Shown: positions 32,277 through 45,057, numbered from the stretch's first letter. The stretch is DNA of 61,112 nucleotides from Staphylococcus ureilyticus (GCF_002902235.1 NZ_PPRL01000029.1:1-61112), one strand, 5' to 3'. Made by a program: numbers and translations. The notes: generated from the sequence alone by a model not told the origin.

Positions 32277-33443
32277 TTAACGTCTAGTTCTTCTAGAACG
32301 TCTTTCTTCACGATTTCTGATAAAGCTAGGAATATCATCTTCATTTGTAGTATGTGTTCTACCTTCATTTGCACTGTCTGTCGTTTGTGATGCACTAGAA
32401 GAGAATGAATCTTCTTTTGCAGTTGTACTTCCAGATGATGCACTGTTGCCAAATCCAGTATTTGAAGCTTTGCGACCTTGAGATGAAGGTTTATCTTCAA
32501 ATCCAGTAGCAATGACTGTTACTACGATTTCATCTTGTAATTCTGGGTTAATCACAGTACCGAAAATCATATTAACATCTTCATCAGCTGCATCTTGAAC
32601 AATGTCTGCTGCTTCTTGTGCTTCAAATAATGATAATGACTCTCCACCAGTAATGTTCATTAGCACACCTTGTGCACCTACAATAGAAGTTTCTAATAAT
32701 GGAGAAGAAATAGCTTTTTTAGCAGCTTCTACAGCACGGTTTTCACCAGAAGATACACCGATACCCATTAATGCAGAACCTTGGTTAGACATAATTGTTT
32801 TAACGTCTGCAAAGTCAAGGTTAACTTCACCTGAAACAGCGATTAAGTCTGAAATACCTTGAACACCTTGACGTAATACATTGTCTGCTTCTTTAAATGC
32901 TTCCATCATTGGTGTTGACTTATCAACAATATCTAATAAACGGTCGTTAGGGATGACGATTAATGTATCAACAGCAGCTTTCATTGATTCTACACCAGCA
33001 GCTGCTTGTGTTTGACGCTTACGGCCTTCAAACCCGAATGGACGTGTAACAACACCAACTGTTAACGCTCCCATTTCTTTTGCAATTTTTGCTACAACTG
33101 GAGCAGCACCTGTACCAGTACCGCCGCCCATTCCTGCTGTTACGAATACCATATCAGCACCTTGGATTGCATCTTCAATTTGCTCACGAGATTCTTCGGC
33201 AGCTTTTTTACCAATTTCAGGGTTTGCACCAGCGCCTAAACCACGTGTTAATTTTTCACCAATTTGGATTTTAGACTCAGCTTTAGATAAGTTTAAAGCT
33301 TGTCCATCCGTATTGATTGAAATAAATTCAACATTATTCATACCATGATCAATCATTCTGTTAACAGCGTTATTTCCGCCGCCCCCTACACCGATGACTT
33401 TTAACGTCGCTAAATGATTAAATCCTTGTTCAAATTCTAACAT
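32277..33443 (-). CDS. ftsZ: Cell division GTPase FtsZ
   Basis: The tubulin homologue that forms the division ring. The 388-residue protein has the nucleotide signature GGGTGTG at 106-112 and the T7 synergy loop [11 protein letters not shown] near 208-218. A variable serine/threonine-rich linker (about 318-370) follows, then the C-terminal peptide [12 protein letters not shown] with a basic end that binds FtsA and SepF. It follows ftsA by 29 bases. Confidence 0.98.
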   Translation of the reverse strand: MLEFEQGFNHLATLKVIGVGGGGNNAVNRMIDHGMNNVEFISINTDGQALNLSKAESKIQIGEKLTRGLGAGANPEIGKKAAEESREQIEDAIQGADMVFVTAGMGGGTGTGAAPVVAKIAKEMGALTVGVVTRPFGFEGRKRQTQAAAGVESMKAAVDTLIVIPNDRLLDIVDKSTPMMEAFKEADNVLRQGVQGISDLIAVSGEVNLDFADVKTIMSNQGSALMGIGVSSGENRAVEAAKKAISSPLLETSIVGAQGVLMNITGGESLSLFEAQEAADIVQDAADEDVNMIFGTVINPELQDEIVVTVIATGFEDKPSSQGRKASNTGFGNSASSGSTTAKEDSFSSSASQTTDSANEGRTHTTNEDDIPSFIRNREERRSRRTRR

Positions 33444-33472
33444 TTAAATTTCCTCCTAGTTTTAGTGGCCAA

Positions 33473-34903
<1,431 letters not shown>

Positions 34904-34984
34904 TTATTCATGTTCACACTATTAACAGTTTACAATACGTTTTGACGCTTGTGAACTATAAACACATGTATTTGTCTAAATTTT

Positions 34985-35875
34985 TTAATTATTTTTGTCT
35001 GATTCTTTATTTATCTTATTTAAGGCACTTTGTAACTCGTCTTTCGCCTTATCTTCTTCTGTGTTTCCTTTGTCAACATTTTGATCACTTGTTGATTTAG
35101 TAGTACTTCCACCACTATAAGGAATAAAAGAAGCACCAACTGACAAATCAATGTAGCCTGATTTTTTTAAGCTTCCTGATTCATCACGTTCTAACGACTG
35201 TGACATTTGTGGATAATACTTCATTTTATTTGCAATAGTATTCAAATTACCCACAATTTGAATCTCATCTGTCGTATATAACTTGATTTGGTTTTGTAAA
35301 TTTTCTTGCGGGTCATATTGCACTTCGGCGATCATGCTACGCACTTTTGTAGGCATTTTTGCTAATTCTTGTATTATTTTTTCTTTTTTCTCTTTTTTGA
35401 ATCCTTCAAGGACGGGACCGTCATCTGTCACATTACTTTCTTCATAATTTTCTAATTCTGTTCCATCTTCAAGAATCGGTACATAATGATCTTTCTTTTT
35501 AACTAAACCAACGATTTGGCTTTCTGTCACTTTAACCTTCACCTTATTCGGCAATATTTTAGTTACTTCTGCATGCTTTATTAATTTATTCTTTTTCAAA
35601 TTATTAACAGCTGATGAAGTACTATAGGTATACATTCTAGAGTCATCTTTTACATCTATCGCTTTTTTTATAGAAGCTTTAGATACATTGTCATTACCTT
35701 CAATTGTCACCGAGTTGATTTTACTCAATGGCGTGAACATATAAATAAGAATCAGTAAAATAATAAATAGCAAAATACCGAAGATTGCGTATTGGATTTG
35801 TTTTTGTTTTTTACGTCGTTTTGCACGTTTCTCTTTTAAATATTCAGAATCAAATTCACTAACTTTATCTGACAT
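34985..35875 (-). CDS. divIB: Cell division protein DivIB/FtsQ
   Basis: A bitopic divisome protein that works with FtsL and DivIC. The 296-residue chain has a 25-residue basic cytoplasmic head, one span (about 28-48), then POTRA (INSVTIEGNDNVSKASIKKA) and beta domains, and a serine/lysine-rich gamma tail. A TAA lies directly before the ATG in frame, so the protein cannot be longer at the N-terminus. This makes the head far shorter than the roughly 170-residue cytoplasmic part I recall for S. aureus DivIB. Confidence 0.93.
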   Translation of the reverse strand: MSDKVSEFDSEYLKEKRAKRRKKQKQIQYAIFGILLFIILLILIYMFTPLSKINSVTIEGNDNVSKASIKKAIDVKDDSRMYTYSTSSAVNNLKKNKLIKHAEVTKILPNKVKVKVTESQIVGLVKKKDHYVPILEDGTELENYEESNVTDDGPVLEGFKKEKKEKIIQELAKMPTKVRSMIAEVQYDPQENLQNQIKLYTTDEIQIVGNLNTIANKMKYYPQMSQSLERDESGSLKKSGYIDLSVGASFIPYSGGSTTKSTSDQNVDKGNTEEDKAKDELQSALNKINKESDKNN

Positions 35876-35889
35876 TTATTTCACAACCT

Positions 35890-37239
35890 TTAAAGTGAAG
35901 GTAAGTGCGCTTGGAAGCTCTTAATAAACTTATTTCCGCGCTCTTCAAATGTATTGTATTGATCCCAACTTGCACAAGCTGGTGATAATAATACAACGTC
36001 ATTAGGCTCAATAACTGATTGTACTTTATCGACTGCATCTTCTACATCTGTGGCCTTTATTACATATTTACCTTGATTCTCGCCTAATTTCACAAATTTT
36101 TCTTGCGTCTCACCAAAGGTCACCATCACTCTGACGTTATTCATATATGGAATCAATTCATCAAATCCATTGCCTCTGTCTAAACCACCACACAACCAAA
36201 TAATGGGTTGCTCAAATGAATTTAGAGCAAACTGTGTCGCTAAAGTATTGGTAGCCTTAGAGTCATTATAATATTTATTGGTTTTGTTTGAACCTACATA
36301 TTGAAGTCTATGCTCTATACCAGAAAAAGTTGTCAAACTATCTATTATGGCTCTTACTGAAACCCCTGCTAACAGTGCCGCTAACACAGCTGCGAGTATA
36401 TTTTCTAAATTGTGTTCACCAGGTAATACTAAGTCATCTTTATGAATAAGTCGGAAACCTTTAAATGTAATATAACCATCTTTTACGTATATACCATCAA
36501 CCTCTTGTTGTGTAGAAAAGTAATACACTTTTGCTTTTAAGGATTCTGATTCAATCAGGTGACGTTGATGATAATTACATATTAAATAATCCTCTTCAGT
36601 TTGATTTTTATATATTTGTTTTTTTGCATTTTGATAATTCTCTAAATTCTCATGATAATCCAAATGTGCAGAATAAATATTTGTAATAATCGATATATGC
36701 GGCTTATATTGATCGATACCTAGTAATTGAAATGAAGAGAGTTCAGTTATAAGGTAATCCTCTTCTTCTACTTCTTGTGCCACTTTTGAAGCTACATAAC
36801 CAATATTGCCAGATAATTTACCAGTAATTCTACTTTTTTTAAACATATCACCTATTAAAGAAGTGACCGTTGTTTTTCCATTTGTTCCAGTCACGCCAAT
36901 AATGGGCGCTTTGGAAACTAAATAACTTAGTTCTACTTCAGTAAGTATGTGTAATCCTCGACGTTCCGCTTCTTGAATTAACGGAACCGTGTATGGAATA
37001 CCTGGATTTTTAAAAATGAGTGGTTCATTATCAAGTAAGGAAAATGGATGTGCTCCACCAACAACTTTGACACCCATATTTTCTAAATCGATTGCATGTG
37101 CATCTTGGCTTAAATCTTTGCCATCGTTAACAACGACATTTGCACCAAGTTTTTGTAACAATTTCGCAGCTTCATATCCACTTTTTGCTAATCCTATTAC
37201 TAATACATTTTTATTTTCTAAACCTGTATATTTCAGCAA
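35890..37239 (-). CDS. murD: UDP-N-acetylmuramoylalanine-D-glutamate ligase
   Basis: It adds D-glutamate to UDP-MurNAc-L-alanine. The 449-residue protein has an N-terminal UDP-binding Rossmann domain and the Mur ligase ATP loop [13 protein letters not shown] at about 115-127. The central domain carries [10 protein letters not shown], and the C-terminal domain ends in [12 protein letters not shown]. It lies one base after mraY. Confidence 0.97.
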   Translation of the reverse strand: MLKYTGLENKNVLVIGLAKSGYEAAKLLQKLGANVVVNDGKDLSQDAHAIDLENMGVKVVGGAHPFSLLDNEPLIFKNPGIPYTVPLIQEAERRGLHILTEVELSYLVSKAPIIGVTGTNGKTTVTSLIGDMFKKSRITGKLSGNIGYVASKVAQEVEEEDYLITELSSFQLLGIDQYKPHISIITNIYSAHLDYHENLENYQNAKKQIYKNQTEEDYLICNYHQRHLIESESLKAKVYYFSTQQEVDGIYVKDGYITFKGFRLIHKDDLVLPGEHNLENILAAVLAALLAGVSVRAIIDSLTTFSGIEHRLQYVGSNKTNKYYNDSKATNTLATQFALNSFEQPIIWLCGGLDRGNGFDELIPYMNNVRVMVTFGETQEKFVKLGENQGKYVIKATDVEDAVDKVQSVIEPNDVVLLSPACASWDQYNTFEERGNKFIKSFQAHLPSL

Positions 37240-37240
37240 T

Positions 37241-38206
37241 TTAATTCACTCCAATCCATAAGCCAATAAGACCTGAAATAATACCAACTGTCCAAAATAC
37301 AGTAACAACTTTTCTTTCATTCCAACCTACTAGCTCAAAGTGGTGATGTAGTGGTGACATTTTGAAAACTCTTTTTCCTGTAAGCTTATATGATGTGACT
37401 TGAATCATAACTGATAATGTTTCAGCTACAAATACAAAACCGATAAAAATAAGTGACAATTCTTGATTGAGCATAATTGAAATTGTAGCAAAAATACCGC
37501 CTAGAGCTAAACTACCTGTATCTCCCATAAATACCTTAGCGGGATTTAAATTAAAAGGTAAGAATCCAAGTAATGCGAAAATCATGATAATACAAAACAA
37601 GCCAATAGAATTTGCGCCTTGGATATATGCCATAAGGGCATACATAATAAATCCAATAATAGAAAGTCCAGTAGAAAGTCCATCTAATCCATCTGTTAAA
37701 TTGACCGCATTAGAAAAACCAACCTGCCAAAATACAATGAAAATTACATATGCAATTGATAATGGTACTTCTAAACCTGTAAATGGAATATGAATTCCCG
37801 TTGAAAAGTCTGTCAGATTAAACACTTGGCTTAATATGAAGAAAACAACTGCAATAGCGATTTGAGCAAGGAATTTTTGTTTACTCGTTAATCCTTGATT
37901 GTTCTTTTTAACAACAATGATATAGTCATCAATAAAACCAATTAATCCAAAACCAATCGTCACAAACAACAACAATATAATCGGATTTGCATTATCCATA
38001 AAAATAATAGCTAATATTGATGTGACAATGATACTAAGTAGGAAAGTTAATCCTCCCATCGTCGGTGTACCTGTTTTTTTCATATGGCTTTGAGGGCCTT
38101 CTTCTCTTATACTTTGTCCAAATTTCATTCGCTTTAGTGTTGGTATCAATACAGGGACTAATATAAATGTTATTAGTAGTGCAATGATCGCTAGTAAATA
38201 AACCAT
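37241..38206 (-). CDS. mraY: Phospho-N-acetylmuramoyl-pentapeptide transferase
   Basis: It makes lipid I at the inner face of the membrane. The 321-residue protein has about ten hydrophobic spans. Conserved cytoplasmic motifs are TPTMGG, the aspartates in [18 protein letters not shown], and the catalytic [11 protein letters not shown]. The C-terminal HHHFE loop near 288-292 is present. Confidence 0.97.
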   Translation of the reverse strand: MVYLLAIIALLITFILVPVLIPTLKRMKFGQSIREEGPQSHMKKTGTPTMGGLTFLLSIIVTSILAIIFMDNANPIILLLFVTIGFGLIGFIDDYIIVVKKNNQGLTSKQKFLAQIAIAVVFFILSQVFNLTDFSTGIHIPFTGLEVPLSIAYVIFIVFWQVGFSNAVNLTDGLDGLSTGLSIIGFIMYALMAYIQGANSIGLFCIIMIFALLGFLPFNLNPAKVFMGDTGSLALGGIFATISIMLNQELSLIFIGFVFVAETLSVMIQVTSYKLTGKRVFKMSPLHHHFELVGWNERKVVTVFWTVGIISGLIGLWIGVN

Positions 38207-38276
38207 ATTATGCTCCTTTAATATTAAATTGGATTGATATCGTTAATGCTAAGTGCAACTTATAAATTATATGTAA

Positions 38277-38343
38277 CGAGGCAGTAAGTATGTTTCAAAT
38301 TTCAAAATTATATTTTGTATTCAACATTTAAATTACTACCTCG
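38277..38343 (-). repeat. Long-range inverted repeat between pbp1 and mraY
   Basis: The 11-base arms 38277-38287 and 38333-38343 pair with one wobble in minus-strand RNA and enclose a smaller AAAAT/ATTTT hairpin. There is no T-tract. It sits in a 200-base gap inside an otherwise compact operon and may be an mRNA processing or stability element. Confidence 0.4.
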
Positions 38344-38407
38344 CATCAATTTTCAAATGATACATTTTAACATGTTTTACCAGTGACGTCAGAAATACAA
38401 TAAATTT

Positions 38408-40690
38408 TTATTCACTTTGTTTGTCACTGTTTGAATCTGAGTTATTATCATCTTTTTTATTAGAATCATCTTTGGACGATTCTTTTTCTTTGGATGATGT
38501 CGTCGAAGACTCACCATTAACCGCTTCTGCAGATAACGTCACTTCTACTTTATCTTTTTTATCAACTTTTTGTCCTTTACTAACAGATTGATTAGAAACG
38601 AAGCCACTACCTTTTGTAGTTACTTTTTTTTGCGTCAAGGTTTCAAAAGCAATCACTTCTTCTTTTGTCCAGCCTGTCATGTCTGGCATAGTTATATTCC
38701 CGTCTGTCAGTAATAATACCTTACTATTCGGTAGCACTTCTTTATCTGGTGATACTGATTGTTTAACAACTTTATCTCCACTTCCTATGACAATTGGTTC
38801 GAGAGACTTACCATTCACCTTATCTTGTGCTTTTTGCGTTTCCTGACCTTGAACATCTGGCACTTTACTATACTTCACATCAGATTTATCTTTAGAGTTT
38901 TTATCTCCTACGTTTAAGTATTTCAACGTGTTTTCCATAATAGGTTTAAACGCTTTACTTACACCCATTTCATAAGCTTCTTGGTCATTTTTTTGTGCTA
39001 AACTCATACCAGCATACACTATTACTTCTGGATCATCTTTAGGTGCATCACCAATAAAACTTACAAAGTATGGATTTTCCCCTTGAACATAACCACCATT
39101 ATCAGAGTCAGCAACTTGTGCTGTACCTGTTTTACCTGCTACGTCATAACCATCAATTTGATAGTTTTTAGCATGACTATCTTCACTGTTTACAACTTTG
39201 TCTAATTCAGTACGCACTTTCTTAGCAGTGTCTTTCGTAATTGGTTTTCCTGCAAACTCTTTTTTACCCTTATAAAAAGTATCATCAGTAACAGGATTGC
39301 TCACGCTATCTACAAACCATGGTTGCAGCATTTTACCTTCATTATTAAAAGCGGATTGCGCTCTTAACATTTGAACTGGTGTTACAGTTGTAGATTGACC
39401 AAATGAGGATGTTTTTTGCTGTGCTTCATTATCCCAAGCTATACCGCCCGTAGATTCACCATCAAACATACTCTTAGTAGATTTACCAAAACCAAATTTT
39501 TCATACCATTCTTTCATCTTATCTGAGCCAACTAAATCTTGTAAGTGCATCATTAAAGTGTTTGAAGAATACGTGAAACCAGTAGACATTGAGATTTTTC
39601 CCCAACCTACTTTATTCCAGTCAGATATTTTAGATCCCATTACTTCTCTAGGTTCAGCAGTATATTTTTTATCAGGTTTAAATTTACCTTCTTGAATTGC
39701 TGCCGCTAGACCATAAGATTTAAAAGTTGACCCTGGTTCATATGTGTTTTGATATAAATCATTTGCCCATTTTTTCCCAAAATCTTTACCAGTTTCTGGA
39801 TTAAAAGTTGGTCTTTGACTAAATGCCAAGATTTCTCCTGTTTTCGCATCCATCACTACGGCAAACAAATCTTTTGGCTTATAATGTTCAACCATGCCAT
39901 CTAACGCTTCTTCAACGAAAACCTGTATATTTGAATCAAGTGTTAAATGTACGTCATCTCCACGTTTAGGCACTTTTTCTTTTTTGGTGTTTGGTGCAAT
40001 ATATCCCCAAATATCATGAATATACGATAAAGCACCTTTTTGTCCTGAAAGATAGCTATCAAATATTTTTTCAACACCTAAAGCACCTTTTAATTCTCCA
40101 CTATCTGGATCTTTTTGAGCTATACCTATCAAGTGCGATGCAAAGTTTCCATTAGGATAAAATCTTTCAGTTTCTGGATATAACGTCACACCAGGAAGTT
40201 TCATTTTTTCAATTTTTTCTTTCTCTTGATACGTTAAATCTGTGCCTTTTTGACCAAATTCAACTTGAAAGGCTTTTTTATTATCTAGTTTTTTCTCAAT
40301 TTCTTTTGCTGACATATCAATCACTGTCGCAAGTTTTTTGGCAGTTTCTTTTTTGTCTTTTACATGCTTAGGTTTATCGCTGCCTTCGCTTGCTTTTTTA
40401 TCAACAACTGCCACAACTTTATACCGTTCCACATCTTCCGCTAACACTTTGCCATTTCTGTCATAAATTTTACCTCGTTCTGGTTGCTGCTGACTATTTA
40501 CTAAGTATTTTTCGTTCGCTTTCATAATTAAATCTTCACCAGAAGAGTGTCCTGTCAACATAATATATGAGTATCTTAAAACCAACGTAAAAAAGAGCAG
40601 TCCAAATCCAAGAATGAGTAGGACTGCCCCTATTTTACTTTTTTTAATTGAAAACTTCGGTTTTTTTAATTTAATTCTTCGCTTCGCCAT
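38408..40690 (-). CDS. pbp1: Penicillin-binding protein 1 (septal transpeptidase with PASTA domains)
   Basis: A class B penicillin-binding protein of the FtsI type that crosslinks septal peptidoglycan. The 760-residue protein has one N-terminal span (about 20-42), a dimerisation domain, and a transpeptidase domain with STFK (Ser321), SSN at 375-377 and KTGT at 520-523. Two PASTA repeats (about 600-725) and an acidic serine-rich tail follow. The start overlaps ftsL by 20 bases. All catalytic motifs are intact. Confidence 0.96.
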   Translation of the reverse strand: MAKRRIKLKKPKFSIKKSKIGAVLLILGFGLLFFTLVLRYSYIMLTGHSSGEDLIMKANEKYLVNSQQQPERGKIYDRNGKVLAEDVERYKVVAVVDKKASEGSDKPKHVKDKKETAKKLATVIDMSAKEIEKKLDNKKAFQVEFGQKGTDLTYQEKEKIEKMKLPGVTLYPETERFYPNGNFASHLIGIAQKDPDSGELKGALGVEKIFDSYLSGQKGALSYIHDIWGYIAPNTKKEKVPKRGDDVHLTLDSNIQVFVEEALDGMVEHYKPKDLFAVVMDAKTGEILAFSQRPTFNPETGKDFGKKWANDLYQNTYEPGSTFKSYGLAAAIQEGKFKPDKKYTAEPREVMGSKISDWNKVGWGKISMSTGFTYSSNTLMMHLQDLVGSDKMKEWYEKFGFGKSTKSMFDGESTGGIAWDNEAQQKTSSFGQSTTVTPVQMLRAQSAFNNEGKMLQPWFVDSVSNPVTDDTFYKGKKEFAGKPITKDTAKKVRTELDKVVNSEDSHAKNYQIDGYDVAGKTGTAQVADSDNGGYVQGENPYFVSFIGDAPKDDPEVIVYAGMSLAQKNDQEAYEMGVSKAFKPIMENTLKYLNVGDKNSKDKSDVKYSKVPDVQGQETQKAQDKVNGKSLEPIVIGSGDKVVKQSVSPDKEVLPNSKVLLLTDGNITMPDMTGWTKEEVIAFETLTQKKVTTKGSGFVSNQSVSKGQKVDKKDKVEVTLSAEAVNGESSTTSSKEKESSKDDSNKKDDNNSDSNSDKQSE

Positions 40691-41075
40691 TATTACGCAC
40701 TACCTTTACATTATCGTTCTTAAGGCTCATTCCATCTTTTTTGGCCTTATCGTAAATGCGTTCATATGAGGAGTTCTTTTTAATTTCAGATTTTATTGCG
40801 CTGTTTTCACTAGATTGTTTTTCAATTTTTGTATCTAAATCTGCAGTTTTTTCTCGAGTTTCATACGCATCCATTTTTAAAGATAGCATATAAATACTTA
40901 TTAAAGCAATCACTGTTATAAGTCCTATGTATAACATCTTTTCAAACTTAGTTAGCTTGACAATTACTTTACGCTTAACTGTCTGGGGTTGACTCTGGGG
41001 ATGAGGCGACGGTTGCGTTTGTGGTATTTGTTGTTCTGCTCCACTATACGGTTGGTATATCTTCTCTACTGCCAC
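40671..41075 (-). CDS. ftsL: Cell division protein FtsL
   Basis: A small bitopic protein that joins DivIB and DivIC in the divisome. The 134-residue chain has a proline/glutamine-rich cytoplasmic head, a span at about 46-66, and a coiled coil after it (DLDTKIEKQSSENSAIKSEI). It lies between rsmH and pbp1, the usual place. Confidence 0.9.
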   Translation of the reverse strand: MAVEKIYQPYSGAEQQIPQTQPSPHPQSQPQTVKRKVIVKLTKFEKMLYIGLITVIALISIYMLSLKMDAYETREKTADLDTKIEKQSSENSAIKSEIKKNSSYERIYDKAKKDGMSLKNDNVKVVRNNGEAKN

Positions 41076-41089
41076 TCAAAAATCACTCC

Positions 41090-42025
41090 TTATTTTAGTA
41101 TTTCAGCTATACGTAACTTGGCACTACGCGCTCGATTATTTTTTTCTAAATCTTCATCTGTAGCAATAATTGGTTTTCGATTAACTCTTTTCAATTTTGG
41201 TGTATAAGCATCTGGAATAACAGGTAAGCCTCTTGGCACTTCGGGGCCTTTTTCATATTCTTGGAACATTTGTTTACAAAGGCGATCTTCTAACGAGTGG
41301 AACGTAATCACAGATATTCTTCCGTTCACTTTCACAAGCTCGATTGCTTGTTCTAATGAATTTTCAAAAGCAGACAATTCATCATTAACTGCAATTCTAA
41401 TTGCTTGGAAAATCCTTTTAGCAGGATGCCCGCCTTTTCGTCTTGCCTTAGCAGGTATTCCTTCTTTAATAACATCCACCAGTTCTAAAGTTGTTTCAAT
41501 TGGCTTTTGTGCTCTATTTTGTTCTATTCGTCTAGCAATTTGTTTCGAAAATTTTTCTTCGCCATAACGATGAAAAATTCTCACTAATTTTTCAAATGAC
41601 CAATCATTAACTACTTCATACGCTGATAATGATTGGGTTTGATCCATACGCATATCTAATTTCGCATCATTATGATAACTAAAACCTCTTTCAGGTACGT
41701 CTAATTGGGGGCTAGACACACCCAAGTCATAATAAATGCCATCTACTTTTTCAATATTTAAATCATCTAAAATTTCAGTTAATTTTCTAAAGTTGCTATG
41801 GACGAAGGTAACTTTATGTATATGGTCTTTCAATACTTCTTTTGCATTTTCAAGGGCTGTTGTATCTTGATCAATTGCAATAAGTCTACCTTCGTCTCCA
41901 ATTTGATTTAATAAATAGAGGGCATGGCCTGCTCCACCTAATGTACAGTCGACATATATGCCATCTTCTTTAATATCTAAATAATCTATAGTTTCTTTTA
42001 GCATAACGCTGACATGATGAAACAA
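41090..42025 (-). CDS. rsmH: 16S rRNA (cytosine-1402-N4)-methyltransferase
   Basis: It methylates N4 of C1402 in the ribosomal P site using S-adenosylmethionine. The 311-residue protein has the SAM-binding strand [12 protein letters not shown] at about 24-35, the [11 protein letters not shown] motif near 99-109, and the [10 protein letters not shown] segment. It is the second gene of the dcw cluster. Confidence 0.97.
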   Translation of the reverse strand: MFHHVSVMLKETIDYLDIKEDGIYVDCTLGGAGHALYLLNQIGDEGRLIAIDQDTTALENAKEVLKDHIHKVTFVHSNFRKLTEILDDLNIEKVDGIYYDLGVSSPQLDVPERGFSYHNDAKLDMRMDQTQSLSAYEVVNDWSFEKLVRIFHRYGEEKFSKQIARRIEQNRAQKPIETTLELVDVIKEGIPAKARRKGGHPAKRIFQAIRIAVNDELSAFENSLEQAIELVKVNGRISVITFHSLEDRLCKQMFQEYEKGPEVPRGLPVIPDAYTPKLKRVNRKPIIATDEDLEKNNRARSAKLRIAEILK

Positions 42026-42039
42026 TTTAACGCCTCCAT

Positions 42040-42471
42040 TTAAAAATCAAAGTCAATTAAGTCTTCGGCAATATCTTCAAAACTATCTTCTGATTCATCA
42101 TAAAAATCATTCCAAGTTTCTCTATCCCAAATTTCAATACGGTTTGAGACACCTATTACCGTACATTCCTTACTCAAATTGGCATATTTCCTCAAATTTT
42201 GAGGAATATTTATACGCCCTTGCTTATCTAATTCCACTTCAACAGCACCTGAAAAGAACATACGCATGAATTTACGCGCATCTTTTTTTGTCATTGGTAA
42301 GGTTTTCATTTTCTCTTCAATTACTTGCCATTCTTCTAAAGTGTAACCAAATAAGCATTTATCAAGGCCACGGGTAATTATAAAACGCTCATTTAGGTCA
42401 TAACGAAATTTGGACGGAACAATCATACGTCCCTTAGTATCCAATTGATGCTCGTATTCACCCATGAACAT
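42040..42471 (-). CDS. mraZ: Transcriptional regulator MraZ
   Basis: An AbrB-like DNA-binding protein that controls the dcw operon from its own promoter. The 143-residue chain contains the two duplicated DxxGR-type motifs ([14 protein letters not shown] at 9-22 and [14 protein letters not shown] at about 80-93). It is the first gene of the cluster. Three spaced GTGG repeats directly upstream fit its known binding mode. Confidence 0.96.
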   Translation of the reverse strand: MFMGEYEHQLDTKGRMIVPSKFRYDLNERFIITRGLDKCLFGYTLEEWQVIEEKMKTLPMTKKDARKFMRMFFSGAVEVELDKQGRINIPQNLRKYANLSKECTVIGVSNRIEIWDRETWNDFYDESEDSFEDIAEDLIDFDF

Positions 42472-42506
42472 TTATAATCACCTCACCTTCTTATATATAT
42501 AATTTA

Positions 42507-42538
42507 CCACATCTCACCACTATCCTCCACTAATTATA
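42507..42538 (-). promoter_or_regulatory. MraZ-box-like repeats and -10 of the dcw operon
   Basis: On the minus strand TATAAT (42538-42533) is followed by GTGG three times at exactly 10-base spacing (ending at 42527, 42517 and 42507). One helical turn between repeats matches how octameric MraZ reads its boxes in other bacteria. Binding here would cover the transcription start and early leader, giving autoregulation. A convincing -35 is not visible. Confidence 0.65.
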
Positions 42539-42569
42539 CAAATTTCACCAAAATTTCTTGAAACATAGA

Positions 42570-42606
42570 AAAAAACACCCGATTCATCTTTTAAATGAAC
42601 CGGGTG
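42570..42606 (-). terminator. Intrinsic terminator after bshC
   Basis: CACCCG-ATTCAT (42576-42587) pairs with ATGAA-CCGGGTG (42595-42606), with six T on the minus strand. It separates bshC from mraZ. Confidence 0.85.
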
Positions 42607-42620
42607 CTTCCCTTGATACT

Positions 42621-44234
42621 CTAAGGTTTTATCAATATATGATCAAATGTGTAAGAAAGTGGTGGATAAGTGGAGGGACTAAACACTTCTATCCCAAAAT
42701 CATTCATAATTTGAAGTGGATTCCAAATTCTTTCTTGTAATCCACCCATTGGATGGAGTGTTTGGCTTATGAGCTCAAAATGTTTCATGCTAATGTCATT
42801 TTCTCTTTCAACATTCAATAAATACCGTTTTATTAAATAATCAAATTGCTTTTGGTGAATTTCGTTATTTTTGTTCAACAATACCTTATTATCATGATTG
42901 TCTTTAACTTCTGCCTGAAGAGATTGAAACAAATCATTTTGCTGTTCTTTTAAAGCTTCAATCTGTTCTATAAAAGATTGCGAAGCTTTAGATCTAATAA
43001 ACTTTGTTTTATCTGCTTCAATTCCTTTTTCAATGATATTATTACAATTCAATCGATATTGTGCTACTAATTTTTCTATTTTGGTATTTAAATACGTAAT
43101 TCTTAATCGTGGTAAAACGATAGGCATGTCTACTTGTAATGTTCGAAAAACTTCACTTAATTCTGTCCAATATTTAATTTCACTTGGGCCGCCTATGAAT
43201 GCTACTGTATTAAATAGCCATTCTTCCATTACTGGTCTCGTAACGACATTATTAGAAAATTTTTCTGGGTCTGTTTCTACCATATTAAGAAGTTCTTGTT
43301 CCGAAAACGATTTCTCTGATTTATTTAAATAGAAACGTCCATTTTCAAAAGTTAATAGTTGTCTTACACCACCATCATCCATAAACAAATGTACATTCGT
43401 CTCTGTCTGTATCATTTGATCTAAACCGTCAGTGATAGTTTGAGCCTGTGTTTGCCTAAAGGCATCGTCAACTAAATTATGATTTTTAATAATGTCCTTG
43501 AACATTGGCTTTTCTAAATGACGCAATGCTTTATCATTTGCATCTATCAGTAATAATCCGTAATGTTTGAAAACTTCGTGTAATAACGCTTTAAACATGT
43601 CAGTCCAACCATCATAGTTATCGATAATCTTTCTACACATGTTTAATAGTTTTGGAGAAGCCTCAGTTTCTTTTAATTCTTTGAAAAATTGATTTAATGC
43701 TTTATGTAACGCTTCTTTATCTGGCGTATACTTTGAAACACTAGATTCTGGAGGCGTCATAGTACTATATTTTATTTTTTGTAACGTTGCCGTATGTTCA
43801 TTAAAAACATAAGTATGATTTACTTCATCAAAATCATGATCTTCACCTGCAATCCAAAAAACAGGGACAACATGTGTATCGTAATCTTTCGATAGTTTTT
43901 CACTTAATGTAATAATCGAAAATATTTTATGAAACGTATATAAAGGTCCACCAAACAAACCAGCTTGTTGACCACCGATTACAACTTTCGCACCTTTACT
44001 AAGCGCTTTTAAATTTTTATTTTGTTGATAATCTAATGTTAAATCATCCATATATGCTTCAATGATTTTGGCTAGAGACGCTTCTCTTCCATTATTTTCT
44101 GAAAGTAGTCTTTTTTTATAATTTTGTTCATCCATTGCATCAAGATGATAATACTTAGCTAAAGTTGAATCACTATTTTTAATATTCGCTATAAATTGAT
44201 CTTTTTCATTAAGTTTCGTTGTCATACAATCCAT
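42621..44234 (-). CDS. bshC: Bacillithiol biosynthesis protein BshC (putative cysteine-adding enzyme)
   Basis: It is needed for the last step of bacillithiol synthesis, addition of cysteine to glucosaminyl malate. The 537-residue length equals that of the S. aureus protein as I recall it. The core nucleotide-binding-like domain carries [20 protein letters not shown] at about 83-102 and [14 protein letters not shown]. The C-terminal coiled coil (about 385-480) and the closing [14 protein letters not shown] are intact. The ATG is correct by similarity. Confidence 0.95.
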   Translation of the reverse strand: MDCMTTKLNEKDQFIANIKNSDSTLAKYYHLDAMDEQNYKKRLLSENNGREASLAKIIEAYMDDLTLDYQQNKNLKALSKGAKVVIGGQQAGLFGGPLYTFHKIFSIITLSEKLSKDYDTHVVPVFWIAGEDHDFDEVNHTYVFNEHTATLQKIKYSTMTPPESSVSKYTPDKEALHKALNQFFKELKETEASPKLLNMCRKIIDNYDGWTDMFKALLHEVFKHYGLLLIDANDKALRHLEKPMFKDIIKNHNLVDDAFRQTQAQTITDGLDQMIQTETNVHLFMDDGGVRQLLTFENGRFYLNKSEKSFSEQELLNMVETDPEKFSNNVVTRPVMEEWLFNTVAFIGGPSEIKYWTELSEVFRTLQVDMPIVLPRLRITYLNTKIEKLVAQYRLNCNNIIEKGIEADKTKFIRSKASQSFIEQIEALKEQQNDLFQSLQAEVKDNHDNKVLLNKNNEIHQKQFDYLIKRYLLNVERENDISMKHFELISQTLHPMGGLQERIWNPLQIMNDFGIEVFSPSTYPPLSYTFDHILIKP

Positions 44235-44509
44235 TCGTAATTCTCCTTACGTTACTCTATTCCTATTTAGTATAAAGTTTATATTCAACATTGACAATTT
44301 TACGGCTTATAAATTTATTAGAAATTATACTTACTCTCTTTCAATGTTGTAATCCAATGCTTATACATACGATCAATACCTTTAAATATATTAAAACAAA
44401 GCACAAATTAATATTGATTTTTCATAAAATGTTTTAAGCATTCATTTTTGTGAAATATCCAATAAAATAAGGTATAATAGTTAGTAATAAAGCAAAGGGG
44501 GAAGCTAAA
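44235..44509. other. Divergent intergenic region bshC / acetyltransferase
   Basis: AT-rich DNA without a gene. On the plus strand TATAAT at 44473-44478, with TTGTGA about 19 bases before it, is a plausible promoter for the acetyltransferase gene. The bshC promoter was not located. Confidence 0.5.
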
Positions 44510-44950
44510 GTGAGTAATGTTAAACGACTAGATATTAATTACAAAACAGATGAATTATTTGAAGATTTTAGGAACTTCGGAAATGAAGATTTATATTTAG
44601 TAGATGAATTACGCGGTGAAATGATAGACGCTAGTTCGGACTCACCATTTTATGGCATATATGTCGGTGATAGGTTAGGTGCTCGTATGGCTTTATACCG
44701 TAAAGGAGAGGTTGAAGAAGTATACTTCTCCGATTTTGATGATTATAATATTTTATGGAAATTAGAAGTTTTACGTGATTTCCAAGGTCGTGGTTACGGC
44801 GAAGCACTGCTAGATTTCGCTAAGGAACAAGGCCAACCTATTAAAGTCATTGCTCGTAATCAATCAAAAAATTTCTTCATTAAACATGGATTTAAAGATA
44901 TCGAACAACAAAATAAAGACGGTCACGATATACTTATTTGGACACCATGA
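44510..44950 (+). CDS. GNAT family acetyltransferase, YlbP-like
   Basis: A 146-residue acetyltransferase related to B. subtilis YlbP, found next to bshC/dcw genes in staphylococci. The acetyl-CoA motif is QGRGYGEALLDFA at about 92-104. The start is GTG, with an AAAGGGGGAAG Shine-Dalgarno seven bases before it and no better ATG. The substrate is unknown. It ends at a terminator shared with the convergent HAD gene. Confidence 0.88.
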   Translation: MSNVKRLDINYKTDELFEDFRNFGNEDLYLVDELRGEMIDASSDSPFYGIYVGDRLGARMALYRKGEVEEVYFSDFDDYNILWKLEVLRDFQGRGYGEALLDFAKEQGQPIKVIARNQSKNFFIKHGFKDIEQQNKDGHDILIWTP

Positions 44951-45057
44951 TTTTCCTGTCCAATACCACTAAATAATGATACACGCATTTTTAATATATA
45001 GTATATGTTTTTTTATAAAGTAAACTTTTTCATTTCTTAAATTATCATTAACATAAT

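Noticed and set aside
32240..32512. 90-codon minus-strand ORF over the ftsZ end
   Set aside because: It is out of frame with ftsZ and reads the low-complexity linker. No ribosome binding site was seen.
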